DNA of 5,150 bases, from contig JAADGX010000266.1 of assembly GCA_013152135.1 (NCBI GenBank), forward strand, positions 1 through 5,150, written 5' to 3'. Below, piece by piece: positions 1 to 5,150 of the stretch. The stretch's first letter is position 1. The number at the start of each line of letters is the position of its first letter. This DNA comes from Chlorobiota bacterium (GTDB lineage: Bacteria; Bacteroidota; Ignavibacteria; SZUA-365; JAADGX01). Position numbers and translations under genes: made by a program. The notes under the pieces were generated by a model, which was not told the origin of the DNA, did not search any database, and saw only the letters and a list, made by a program, of their open reading frames with translations.

Positions 1-1
1 G

Positions 2-634
2 GGATACGGCTACATTCAATATGATGCAGATGCGAAGGATACCCCGGCACCCGAATTTAAGGCGTATCCTGTCAAGACATTTGCGGAAAAGCCAAACCAG
101 GAAACCGCTATGCGATTCCTGGAAAGCAACGATTTTGTTTGGAACAGTGGCATATTTGTCTGGAAGGCAGCGGTTATTCGCGAGGTCATCCGGGATCTTC
201 TTCCAGAATTGTACGAGGAATTACAATCAATTCAAGAAGTAGTGGGCACGGACGACTTTGATAAGACGATACGTAAAGCGTATGCCGGAATCCCAAGCAT
301 TTCAATAGATTACGGCGTAATGGAGAAAGCTGAAAATACCTATGTGATACGAGGTGATTTCGGTTGGAGCGACCTCGGAAGCTGGGACGAAGTCTGCGTG
401 CTCAGTCCAAAAGATGAGAAGGGCAATACGCTCACCGACAATACGATCGCTCTTGATTCCAGGAATTGCCATGTCGAGACGTACGACGATCGTCTGGTAG
501 CGATTATCGGTATGGAGGATTGTATTGTTATTGACTCGGAAAAGGCGATTTTGATTTGTAGAATCGGAAAGTCGCAGCGAGTCAAAGAAGTTGTCGATTA
601 TTTGAGAAGAAAAAGAAGAAATGAATATTTATAG
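2..634 (+). CDS. manC: Mannose-1-phosphate guanylyltransferase (GDP-mannose pyrophosphorylase), C-terminal part, 5' truncated
   Basis: This enzyme makes GDP-mannose from GTP and mannose-1-phosphate, supplying mannose, fucose or rhamnose units for surface polysaccharides in the cytoplasm. The frame is open from the left edge, so the start and the N-terminal nucleotide-binding loop (GGxGxRLWP type) are missing. The 210 visible residues begin with GYGYI, then FAEKP (visible residues 27-31), NSGIFVW (48-54), IDYGVMEK (102-109) and GDFGWSDLGSW (118-128). These are the usual sugar- and metal-binding signatures of the family. The tail after this is a beta-rich segment ending in a basic helix (YLRRKRR). 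There is no cupin isomerase domain, so this is the short monofunctional form, normally about 350-360 residues. Stop is TAG at 632-634. The final 14 bases overlap the next gene. Family assignment is firm; use of the symbol manC is by homology only. Confidence 0.95.
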   Translation, partial: GYGYIQYDADAKDTPAPEFKAYPVKTFAEKPNQETAMRFLESNDFVWNSGIFVWKAAVIREVIRDLLPELYEELQSIQEVVGTDDFDKTIRKAYAGIPSISIDYGVMEKAENTYVIRGDFGWSDLGSWDEVCVLSPKDEKGNTLTDNTIALDSRNCHVETYDDRLVAIIGMEDCIVIDSEKAILICRIGKSQRVKEVVDYLRRKRRNEYL

Positions 635-1064
635 ATCCGTTGCTCATGGATTGGCGCATGGAGTCGCGTTGGCGCTGGTGATGTTTGTCGTGGGGTGTTC
701 CAGCACTGAAAATCTTGTTCATGAACGTTGTTCCGATCCGGATACCGGGGCGCCGGTTTATACCACGTACGAAGGAAAGGCATCGTACTATGCGCGACGA
801 TTCCACGGCCGAAAAACTGCCAGCGGCGTTCGCTATAACATGAATGCCATGACGTGTGCGCATCGAAGCTTGCCATTTGGCACTCTTCTCAAGGTTACAA
901 ACAAGAAGAACGGTCGGAAAGTAGTGGTGGTGGTCAACGATCGTGGTCCATGGATTCCTGACCGGGTTGTCGACCTGAGTCTTGCTGCTGCCAAGGAGTT
1001 GGGCATGGTACGCGCGGGAGTCGTTCCCGTGAGTGTTGATGTCATGGCTTGGGGAGGGCGGTGA
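621..1064 (+). CDS. rlpA: RlpA-like septal ring lytic transglycosylase family lipoprotein
   Basis: A 147-residue lipoprotein with a double-psi beta-barrel (RlpA) domain. The N-terminus has a hydrophobic stretch (about residues 12-25) ending in a lipobox, VVGC, with Cys26 as the predicted lipidated residue. RlpA landmarks follow: GKASYY (52-57), GRKTASG (63-69), AHRSLPFGTLLKVTN (80-94), VNDRGPW (105-111) and DRVVDLS (114-120). Asp107 lies in the conserved NDRGP active-site motif. In characterised relatives this domain cleaves peptidoglycan glycan strands stripped of stem peptides; here activity is inferred. No SPOR domain is present, so septal targeting by denuded glycan is not evident. The start is ATG 621, inside the end of the upstream gene and just after an A/G-rich tract (GAAGAAAAAGAAGAA type) that could act as ribosome binding site; overlap suggests coupled translation. 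The 247-codon open frame antisense to it is a shadow across this part. Confidence 0.93.
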   Translation: MNIYRSVAHGLAHGVALALVMFVVGCSSTENLVHERCSDPDTGAPVYTTYEGKASYYARRFHGRKTASGVRYNMNAMTCAHRSLPFGTLLKVTNKKNGRKVVVVVNDRGPWIPDRVVDLSLAAAKELGMVRAGVVPVSVDVMAWGGR

Positions 1065-1522
1065 TATTCCCGGCGCCGCACCGATAAGCGGCATTACCTC
1101 CTTGTAAAATCTGTCTACCGCACAAGACATCGTTATCAACGAAAAAGGCGCTTTTGATGGTACCGGAGCCTTTTCCGATCTATCGCCATCGGGGCAATCG
1201 CTCACAAGTTCCCCGAAATCTTTGAAAGAGACATCTTGCCAGATGTTGTTCCCGCATTCCACGTACCCGTGCATGATCTTGCACTCTCCACCCTGGTCGG
1301 CATTGATCTTGAGGTAGTACTCCATTTGTTCGACATCCAGACCCCCACGAAGGGGAAAAACCGATGCTTCGAACAGAGCTATGGAACAATCGAGGTGGGC
1401 ATTGTCTGGATTCGTAAAAATGTGAGATTTTCACCTCAATACGGAGTGGAAAATCAGCAATGACTATCCGTAATCCCGAGTGTTGGTTTGTGTCCAAGCG
1501 ATTGCGGCGTTAGATTCCAGCA
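1065..1522. other. Gene-poor interval with protein-like open frames on both strands; possible decayed gene
   Basis: No confident gene lies in these 458 bases between two + strand genes. On the - strand a frame is open from 1430 leftward and reads as plausible protein from about 1415 to 1090 (e.g. EQMEYYLKINADQGGE; first ATG at 1325), but it has no stop until it has crossed the whole of rlpA. A second - frame, from a TTG at 1497 to a TAG at 1180, looks protein-like only in its first 30 or so codons (RIVIADFPLRIEVK). Together they could be one - strand gene broken by a frameshift near 1400-1415. On the + strand a frame open from 1158 to a TGA at 1461-1463, in exact codon register with the first - frame, also reads plausibly but has no ATG or GTG at its 5' end. 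I recognise none of the translations. A degraded gene, a sequencing indel or ordinary non-coding DNA all remain possible. Confidence 0.35.
1143..1174. repeat. Inverted repeat AAAAGGC / GCCTTTT, possible weak bidirectional terminator
   Basis: Arms AAAAGGC (1143-1149) and GCCTTTT (1168-1174) flank an 18-base loop that contains the palindrome GGTACC. Each strand ends the stem in a T run, as bidirectional terminators do, but only three G-C pairs support it. It lies downstream of rlpA and, on the other strand, just past the TAG at 1180 of a - frame. The arms are seen directly; a terminator role is inference. Confidence 0.3.
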
Positions 1523-2986
1523 ATGCGGACGTTAATATTTCATATCGATGTGCCGGATGAGTTTCGCAGGCCCGCGCGGTACACTTGCGCCATGTTGTCG
1601 TTGATCCTTGGTCACCGGCCTCGTTTCGTCAACGACGACCGGGAAGATGTTGTCGATGTTTATTATGGATCATCACCACGTCCCTGTCGGATCTGGATAC
1701 CGTTTCATCATTCGACGCTGGATTTTTTTCGAAGACGGAGGCCTGCGGATTCGAGCACGGTTCAAAACTGGACTGATCCGGAATCTTCGTTGACACTGTT
1801 AAAGCTGTTCCCCTGCCCGACACGTGCTCAAAACGAGGCCACATCATTCGATGTCATCGCCGCATCGTTTTATTTTCTGTCACTCTACGAGGAATCGGTT
1901 ACCACGGAACGTGATGCATTCGATCGATTTCCGCACAACGTTGGCCTTCTTGGTAGAAGGGAGGAATGGGATCGTCCCGTCGTCGCGGAATACGCGTTTT
2001 ATTTGAAGCACAGGCTCGAGTCGAAGGGCCGAAATGTACCGATGGAGGACAGGTTTGCGGGTAGGCCGTTTGCGGTGGCATTGACACATGACGTTGATTA
2101 TCTCCGGAAATGGACGATCGGTATAGCATACCGGGAAATTGTCCGGATGTTCTTGATAAATGACCCGAATTGTGGTTTTGAGGCACGGCTGAACAGATTA
2201 CGCGATTTCCTGAAAGCGGTGTATCCTTCGCAAGATCCGTATCGCAACTCGCTCAACCTGCAATTGGAGATCGAGAAACGATTCGGTGTAACTGCCACGT
2301 ATTTCCTGAAAACGGGTAAAAGCAATAAACGTGATCGGTATTACAAACCGTCTGATCCATTTTTAACGAAATGGAGACAGCAGGCATTGGATGCTGGTAT
2401 GGAACTCGGGTTCCACCCTTCTTTTGAAACGTACCTGGACACGGGGATGTGGGAAAGAGAAAAGGCGGTTTTTATTAGGGAATATGGTATGATGCCCGCG
2501 TCGTCACGGCAGCACTACCTGCGTTACAGCCATCCCGGTACGTTGCATATCCTCGAAAGGGCCGGGATAAAATACGATTCCACCCTCGGCCACGCAGCCA
2601 GGGAGGGGTACCGTAATGGGATGGTTCATCCTTTCCTGCTCTTTGACTTTGATGCCAATCGCGTGTCACCCGTTTGGGAAGTCCCATTGCACGTGATGGA
2701 CGGCACGTTCGTGTCGTACAGGAAGTACAACCCAGAAACTTCACTATTGCGTATCCGGCATTTCATTGGTCAAGCATCGAGGTGGCATGGGGCGCTTACC
2801 CTGCTGTTTCACAATGTCTGTGCCGATAAGTGGGATTACCCTGGTTGGACGGACATCTTCGAAGACAGCATCAGAACGGCGCTTGAGCGTGGAGCATTCG
2901 TTGGAAGTGTAAGAGATGTAGTCTCCGCATGGATTCCCGCGCCGTACCACGAATCCAGTGATATCCTGGTCAAAGAAATCGGATAA
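1523..2986 (+). CDS. Polysaccharide deacetylase family protein (NodB-like fold, THDVD type) with long N-terminal domain
   Basis: A 487-residue protein. The first ~180 residues form a domain of the kind found upstream of divergent NodB-like deacetylases (it resembles what is catalogued as DUF7033; from memory, not searched). The catalytic half has ALTHDVDYL with T188-H-D190-V-D192 in place of the canonical TFDDG motif, LGFHPS (295-300, His298) as the metal-binding counterpart, SRQHYLR (328-334), YDSTLG (351-356), a PVWEVPLHVMD segment (383-393) and LLFHN (427-431, His430) as the distal His motif. Members would remove acetyl groups from surface or cell-wall sugars, but the substrate of this subgroup is not known to me. 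No signal peptide or membrane span is obvious, suggesting a cytoplasmic location or processing of a lipid-linked intermediate. Start ATG 1523 has only weak upstream purines; the N-terminus from this codon fits the family. TAA ends it at 2984-2986, and a terminator follows after 13 bases. The nearby GDP-mannose gene fits a polysaccharide context. Confidence 0.88.
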   Translation: MRTLIFHIDVPDEFRRPARYTCAMLSLILGHRPRFVNDDREDVVDVYYGSSPRPCRIWIPFHHSTLDFFRRRRPADSSTVQNWTDPESSLTLLKLFPCPTRAQNEATSFDVIAASFYFLSLYEESVTTERDAFDRFPHNVGLLGRREEWDRPVVAEYAFYLKHRLESKGRNVPMEDRFAGRPFAVALTHDVDYLRKWTIGIAYREIVRMFLINDPNCGFEARLNRLRDFLKAVYPSQDPYRNSLNLQLEIEKRFGVTATYFLKTGKSNKRDRYYKPSDPFLTKWRQQALDAGMELGFHPSFETYLDTGMWEREKAVFIREYGMMPASSRQHYLRYSHPGTLHILERAGIKYDSTLGHAAREGYRNGMVHPFLLFDFDANRVSPVWEVPLHVMDGTFVSYRKYNPETSLLRIRHFIGQASRWHGALTLLFHNVCADKWDYPGWTDIFEDSIRTALERGAFVGSVRDVVSAWIPAPYHESSDILVKEIG

Positions 2987-2999
2987 AGCGTGAACTTCA

Positions 3000-3028
3000 G
3001 CCCGAAATCACGTTTTGGGCAACTTTTT
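3000..3028 (+). terminator. Rho-independent terminator after the deacetylase gene
   Basis: An 8-bp stem, GCCCGAAA (3000-3007) with TTTTGGGC (3013-3020), one G-T pair, closes a 5-base loop. AAC and then five T (3024-3028) follow. It sits 13 bases after the stop codon and would separate the deacetylase from the next unit. Confidence 0.7.
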
Positions 3029-3071
3029 CTCCCCTCTTGCGTATGATTGATTTATCTGGTATCGTGAAGAG

Positions 3072-3117
3072 AAAATTTTTTCCGGTACTTGACAATGCAC
3101 CATGATGAGTGTATATT
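3072..3117 (+). promoter_or_regulatory. Strong sigma70-type promoter with A/T-rich upstream tract
   Basis: A perfect -35 box, TTGACA (3089-3094), is followed by a 17-base spacer and a -10 box TATATT (3112-3117; 5 of 6 matches to TATAAT). An A4T6 run (3072-3081) lies directly upstream, resembling an UP element. The predicted transcript start is near 3124, about 257 bases before the next start codon. Promoters this close to consensus often drive stable RNAs or abundant small proteins. The match is seen directly; strength is inferred. Confidence 0.78.
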
Positions 3118-3123
3118 TTAGCT

Positions 3124-3380
3124 AGGTATTGTCCAATTAATCACGTTGCGTATCGACATATTTTTACCGCAGTAGAAAAGAGAAAGAACTAAAAAGAAGA
3201 AGGGATTGTTGAGAGTAATGACTGCTGCGGAAAAGGATGTCGCGAAAGTAGACGCCGTTGGTTCCTTCGGGGGCTGGGTCTGTTGTTGTACCAGTGAGGA
3301 GTTTGCATCGACACAATTGCTAGTGCTTCGCTCTCAAGCAAGATTTGTGAACCGTTCAATAACAATAATATGGAGGCACT
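3124..3380 (+). ncRNA. Long leader (5' UTR) with candidate structured RNA elements
   Basis: This is the interval between the predicted transcript start and the small gene at 3381. Three structures can be drawn. TGTC (3238-3241) pairs with GACG and neighbours (3251-3256) around a GCGAAAGTA loop. An arm at 3250-3281 is capped by a UUCG tetraloop (3266-3269): AGAC/GTCT, a 4-base bulge, then TTGGTTCC/GGGGCTGG with several G-U pairs. An imperfect hairpin lies at 3312-3349 (CACAATTGCT with AGCAA, GAT bulge, TTGTG). The first two share bases and would be alternatives. CCGCAG (3167-3172) could pair with CTGCGG (3225-3230). No known riboswitch, 6S, tmRNA, SRP or RNase P signature is recognised. A frame from ATG 3218 (MTAAEKDVAKVDAVG...) is also open to 3430, so a leader peptide is an alternative. 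No terminator lies before 3381, so a leader fits better than a free small RNA. Confidence 0.4.
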
Positions 3381-3626
3381 ATGAGCAACGAAAAGGAAAA
3401 AACCCGGAACCCTCTTGCGGATCTTATTGACGATACCACATACGTGAAGCTGCAAGAATTCGGACTATTCAATGAAAAAGCCGTTCGTGATTACAAGATC
3501 CGGAAGATGTATCGTGAATTACGGGCATCGATGAACGCGGGTGATGCCATAGATGCAATTCGTGAACGATACCCGTATCTCCAATTCGATACCGTGCGTA
3601 AAATCGTTTACGCAGTTCCAAAATAA
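3381..3626 (+). CDS. Small helical protein of unknown function, possible helix-turn-helix
   Basis: An 81-residue, charged, cytoplasmic-looking protein that I do not recognise. The start ATG is preceded by GGAGG (3372-3376) with a 4-base spacing, the clearest ribosome binding site in the window. Residues 34-64 read as helices (AVRDYKIRKMYRELRAS, then AGDAIDAIRERYP). Residues 66-78 (YLQFDTVRKIVYA) resemble the recognition helix of a compact helix-turn-helix, where a TVRKIVY-type string is common. DNA binding is therefore a reasonable guess but only by pattern. No signal peptide, Cys pair or membrane span is present. It forms its own transcription unit: promoter at 3089-3117, long leader, terminator at 3633-3660. 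If it is a regulator, the leader could be where its expression is adjusted; nothing in the sequence proves that. Confidence 0.82.
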   Translation: MSNEKEKTRNPLADLIDDTTYVKLQEFGLFNEKAVRDYKIRKMYRELRASMNAGDAIDAIRERYPYLQFDTVRKIVYAVPK

Positions 3627-3632
3627 AACTTG

Positions 3633-3660
3633 GAAGCCCGGTTCGCCGGGCTTCTTTGTT
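3633..3660 (+). terminator. Rho-independent terminator after the small gene
   Basis: A perfect 9-bp stem, GAAGCCCGG (3633-3641) with CCGGGCTTC (3646-3654), closes a TTCG tetraloop and is followed by TTTGTT. It begins six bases after the TAA of the 81-codon gene. The stem and tetraloop are of very high quality. Confidence 0.93.
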
Positions 3661-3687
3661 GATTTGGTTCGTTCCAGATGGTATATT
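3659..3687 (+). promoter_or_regulatory. Promoter of the tRNA-Ser gene
   Basis: TTGATT (3659-3664) and TATATT (3682-3687) are separated by exactly 17 bases. The predicted transcript start near 3694 lies about four bases before the mature tRNA 5' end, implying a very short 5' leader. The -35 box shares its first two bases with the T tail of the preceding terminator. Confidence 0.65.
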
Positions 3688-3697
3688 CGTTGGTGAT

Positions 3698-3780
3698 GGA
3701 GGGTTCGCATAATTGGTATTGCAGCGGTCTTGAAAACCGCCGGGCGTAAGCCTGTGGGGGTTCGAGTCCCTCACCCTCCG
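3698..3780 (+). tRNA. tRNA-Ser (anticodon UGA)
   Basis: An 83-base class II tRNA. The acceptor arm pairs GGAGGGT (3698-3704) with ACCCTCC (3773-3779), with discriminator G at 3780. The D arm is GCA/TGC around TAATTGGTAT, which holds the conserved GG. The anticodon arm is GCGGT-CTTGAAA-ACCGC with anticodon TGA at 3731-3733, reading UCA and related serine codons. The long variable arm is CGGGCGTAAGCCTGT, with a small GGC/GCC hairpin as expected for serine tRNAs. The T arm is GGGGG-TTCGAGT-CCCTC. The 3' CCA is not encoded (CAT follows the discriminator), so nucleotidyltransferase must add it. The gene has its own promoter and terminator. Confidence 0.97.
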
Positions 3781-3798
3781 CATTTCGAATGATAAGCT

Positions 3799-3830
3799 CA
3801 GGGACCGTTACAAACGGGCCCTGTTTTTTT
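3799..3830 (+). terminator. Rho-independent terminator of the tRNA-Ser transcript
   Basis: CAGGGACCGTT (3799-3809) pairs with AACGGGCCCTG (3813-3823), 10 of 11 positions with one A-G mismatch, around an ACA loop. Seven T follow (3824-3830). It starts 19 bases past the tRNA 3' end. Confidence 0.9.
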
Positions 3831-3836
3831 AATTGC

Positions 3837-3865
3837 TTCTCCGTCGGAATTCCAACGACGGGGAA
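3837..3865. repeat. Hairpin TTCTCCGTCG / CGACGGGGAA
   Basis: A 10-bp stem with one T-G pair (3837-3846 with 3856-3865) encloses the 9-base loop GAATTCCAA. It lies between the tRNA terminator and the WD40 gene. No T run follows on either strand, so it is not a simple terminator. It could be an operator, a stalled secondary structure in the WD40 leader, or chance. Confidence 0.45.
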
Positions 3866-3922
3866 CCGCACAGATTCGATCTTCGCTCTTTTCCAATTAA
3901 TTGCGTAATTTTACCCGGCAAA

Positions 3923-5150
3923 ATGAAGAGTATACAGACGTATCATGAAGGACGTTTCTTGCAGCTTCTGCGGAATCTTGTAGGATGGTCCGTTATACTT
4001 CTTTTTCTTGCCTGGCCCCGACCTGTTGCCGGGCAGGAACAGAAGCTTTCCCTGTATCTGGAAGAAGGGAAATCGGGAACGGTGTGGGATATTGTTTTTT
4101 CCCGTGACGAGGCGAAGATCATCTCGTGCGGCCGTGATTCGACGGTGAAAGTCTGGAACGCATTGACCGGTGCTGCAGAGCGGACTTTCCGCGCCCGGAA
4201 ACCCACGCTGATGACATGTCTAGCGCTTTCCCCCGGTGGTAACATTGTTGCCGCGGGCGACATGAACGGCGTCGTGACGTTATGGGAATGGAAAACAGGC
4301 CTCATGATTCAGGCGATTAAGGCCTCGAACGTGTACCTGACCGATATTGCATTCGCCCGTGATGGTCGACTGGTAACAGCTTCCAGGGACGATTCCGTTC
4401 GCGTGTGGACTGCTCGCGATTTCCGTCTTGAAAAGAGCTGGTCTGCTGCGATGATCTGGATCAACAGAATTGCACTTTCACCTGATTCGAGAACTATCGC
4501 AGCCGCCGGCGCTGATGGTTCGGTGACCTTGTGGAATTTAGATGGTTCAAATGCACGGACGATCGTCAAACACGGACGAGCCGCCAGCGCGGTGGCGTTC
4601 TCACCGGACGGGTCGTTTTTGTTTTCAGGTGCGAGGGATGGTTCGATTTCCGTTTACGAACTTTCACGCCGCAGGGAAAAGACGCTTTTCGCTCTTGACC
4701 GGGGTTTCGCCAGTGATTTTGCCTGGACGTCGAATCCCGGAGAGGTGCTCGTGGCGGCGCAGGGAGAAGTCGTAACGGTGTATGACTGGCAACGGGGTTC
4801 GAGGGTGAGAGGATTGACGCCTTCTTCGCAAGGAGCGATGAGGGTAATCGTTTCCGGGGACAAGAAACGGATATATACCGCGCAGATCGATGGCGGAGTA
4901 CACGTATTTGATTATTCAACGGGACTGGAACTTGCGACGATGGTTGGTTTCAGCGACGGGCAGTGGATCTGTTTCACTCCTGACGGCTTTTTTGAAAGTT
5001 CGCAGTTTGGTAGCAGGTACGCGCAATGGAAGCAGGGGCAGGAATTCTTCCCTTTCGACCTGTACGAGAAAATATTTCACAAACCCGGGATCGTGGAGGA
5101 TGCGCTTCAGGGGAAATACACAGCGCGGGAGGCACTGACCAGCGTTGTTC
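3923..5150 (+). CDS. Exported WD40-repeat protein, 3' truncated; linker resembles those of WD40-caspase proteins
   Basis: The frame from ATG 3923 is open to the right edge: 409 codons seen, no stop. A hydrophobic segment (about residues 18-33, GWSVILLFLAWP) ending at VAG-QE near 37-38 looks like a signal peptide, so export is predicted. Seven WD40-like blades follow, near residues 52-79 (ends VKVWN), 95-123 (VTLWEW), 138-163 (VRVWTA), 180-205 (VTLWN), 222-246 (ISVYEL), 264-288 (VTVYDW) and 304-330 (VHVFDY), with SPDG/SPGG-type turns in several. That is enough for one complete propeller. After it come CFTPDGFFESS (350-360) and a segment including FPFDLYEKIFHKPGIVEDAL (376-395). In known proteins such a stretch often joins a WD40 propeller to a caspase-like (C14) or other domain. 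Whether a protease domain follows cannot be seen here. No clear Shine-Dalgarno precedes the ATG. WD40 call is firm; the linker inference is moderate. Confidence 0.88.
   Translation, partial: MKSIQTYHEGRFLQLLRNLVGWSVILLFLAWPRPVAGQEQKLSLYLEEGKSGTVWDIVFSRDEAKIISCGRDSTVKVWNALTGAAERTFRARKPTLMTCLALSPGGNIVAAGDMNGVVTLWEWKTGLMIQAIKASNVYLTDIAFARDGRLVTASRDDSVRVWTARDFRLEKSWSAAMIWINRIALSPDSRTIAAAGADGSVTLWNLDGSNARTIVKHGRAASAVAFSPDGSFLFSGARDGSISVYELSRRREKTLFALDRGFASDFAWTSNPGEVLVAAQGEVVTVYDWQRGSRVRGLTPSSQGAMRVIVSGDKKRIYTAQIDGGVHVFDYSTGLELATMVGFSDGQWICFTPDGFFESSQFGSRYAQWKQGQEFFPFDLYEKIFHKPGIVEDALQGKYTAREALTSVV

Noticed and set aside
582..1064. Long - strand open frame antisense to the RlpA gene
   Set aside because: The + strand has a clear lipobox and RlpA motifs; the antisense translation is low in recognisable structure and rich in His, Thr and Arg runs typical of a shadow. 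Only its part beyond 1064 remains of interest.
1085..1112. AAGGAGGTAATG on the - strand as a ribosome binding site and start
   Set aside because: It looks ideal, but the resulting frame runs straight into the antisense of rlpA with no recognisable product, and the string is also explained by codons of the larger - frame.
3124..3380. 6S RNA, tmRNA, SRP RNA or RNase P RNA
   Set aside because: None of the conserved sequence blocks of these RNAs is visible, and there is no terminator before the downstream gene.
3943..4919. Several - strand open frames opposite the WD40 region
   Set aside because: They are shadows of the + strand WD40 gene, whose blades run through the whole segment.
1..5150. 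CRISPR array, insertion sequence or prophage element
   Set aside because: No regularly spaced direct repeats, no transposase or integrase, and no terminal inverted repeats with target duplication were seen.

Overview
The window carries bacterial DNA of roughly balanced GC content with closely spaced genes, nearly all on the + strand. The gene types fit the Bacteroidota/Chlorobi/Ignavibacteria side of bacterial diversity: a short GDP-mannose pyrophosphorylase without a cupin tail, a bare RlpA-domain lipoprotein, a THDVD-type polysaccharide deacetylase with a long N-terminal domain, and a secreted WD40 protein. The clear sigma70-type promoters (TTGACA-17-TATATT and TTGATT-17-TATATT) are less typical of core Bacteroidetes. 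This placement is inference from gene content and was not tested by database search.

Layout. Positions 2-634 hold the C-terminal part of a mannose-1-phosphate guanylyltransferase, cut by the left edge. Its last codons overlap the start of an RlpA-like lipoprotein (621-1064), so the two are probably translationally coupled. Positions 1065-1522 have no confident gene, but show protein-like open frames on both strands in codon register and an inverted repeat at 1143-1174. Positions 1523-2986 encode a polysaccharide deacetylase-family protein, followed by a rho-independent terminator (3000-3028).

A strong promoter (3089-3117, with an A4T6 tract upstream) then drives a leader of about 257 nt that can form several imperfect hairpins. 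It ends at a good Shine-Dalgarno site and an 81-codon gene (3381-3626) for a small helical, possibly helix-turn-helix protein. That unit ends in a textbook terminator (3633-3660). The -35 box of the next promoter overlaps the tail of this terminator, and that promoter serves a tRNA-Ser(UGA) gene (3698-3780) with its own terminator (3799-3830). From 3923 to the right edge a signal-bearing protein begins. It has seven WD40-like blades followed by a linker of the kind often found between a WD40 propeller and a caspase-like domain, but the rest lies outside the window.

Functionally, the left half is an envelope and surface-polysaccharide neighbourhood: GDP-mannose supply, a peptidoglycan-associated lipoprotein and a carbohydrate deacetylase. 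The right half is a set of independent transcription units. The parts most worth following up are the long structured leader with its small protein, the two-strand open region at 1065-1522, and the truncated WD40 protein.
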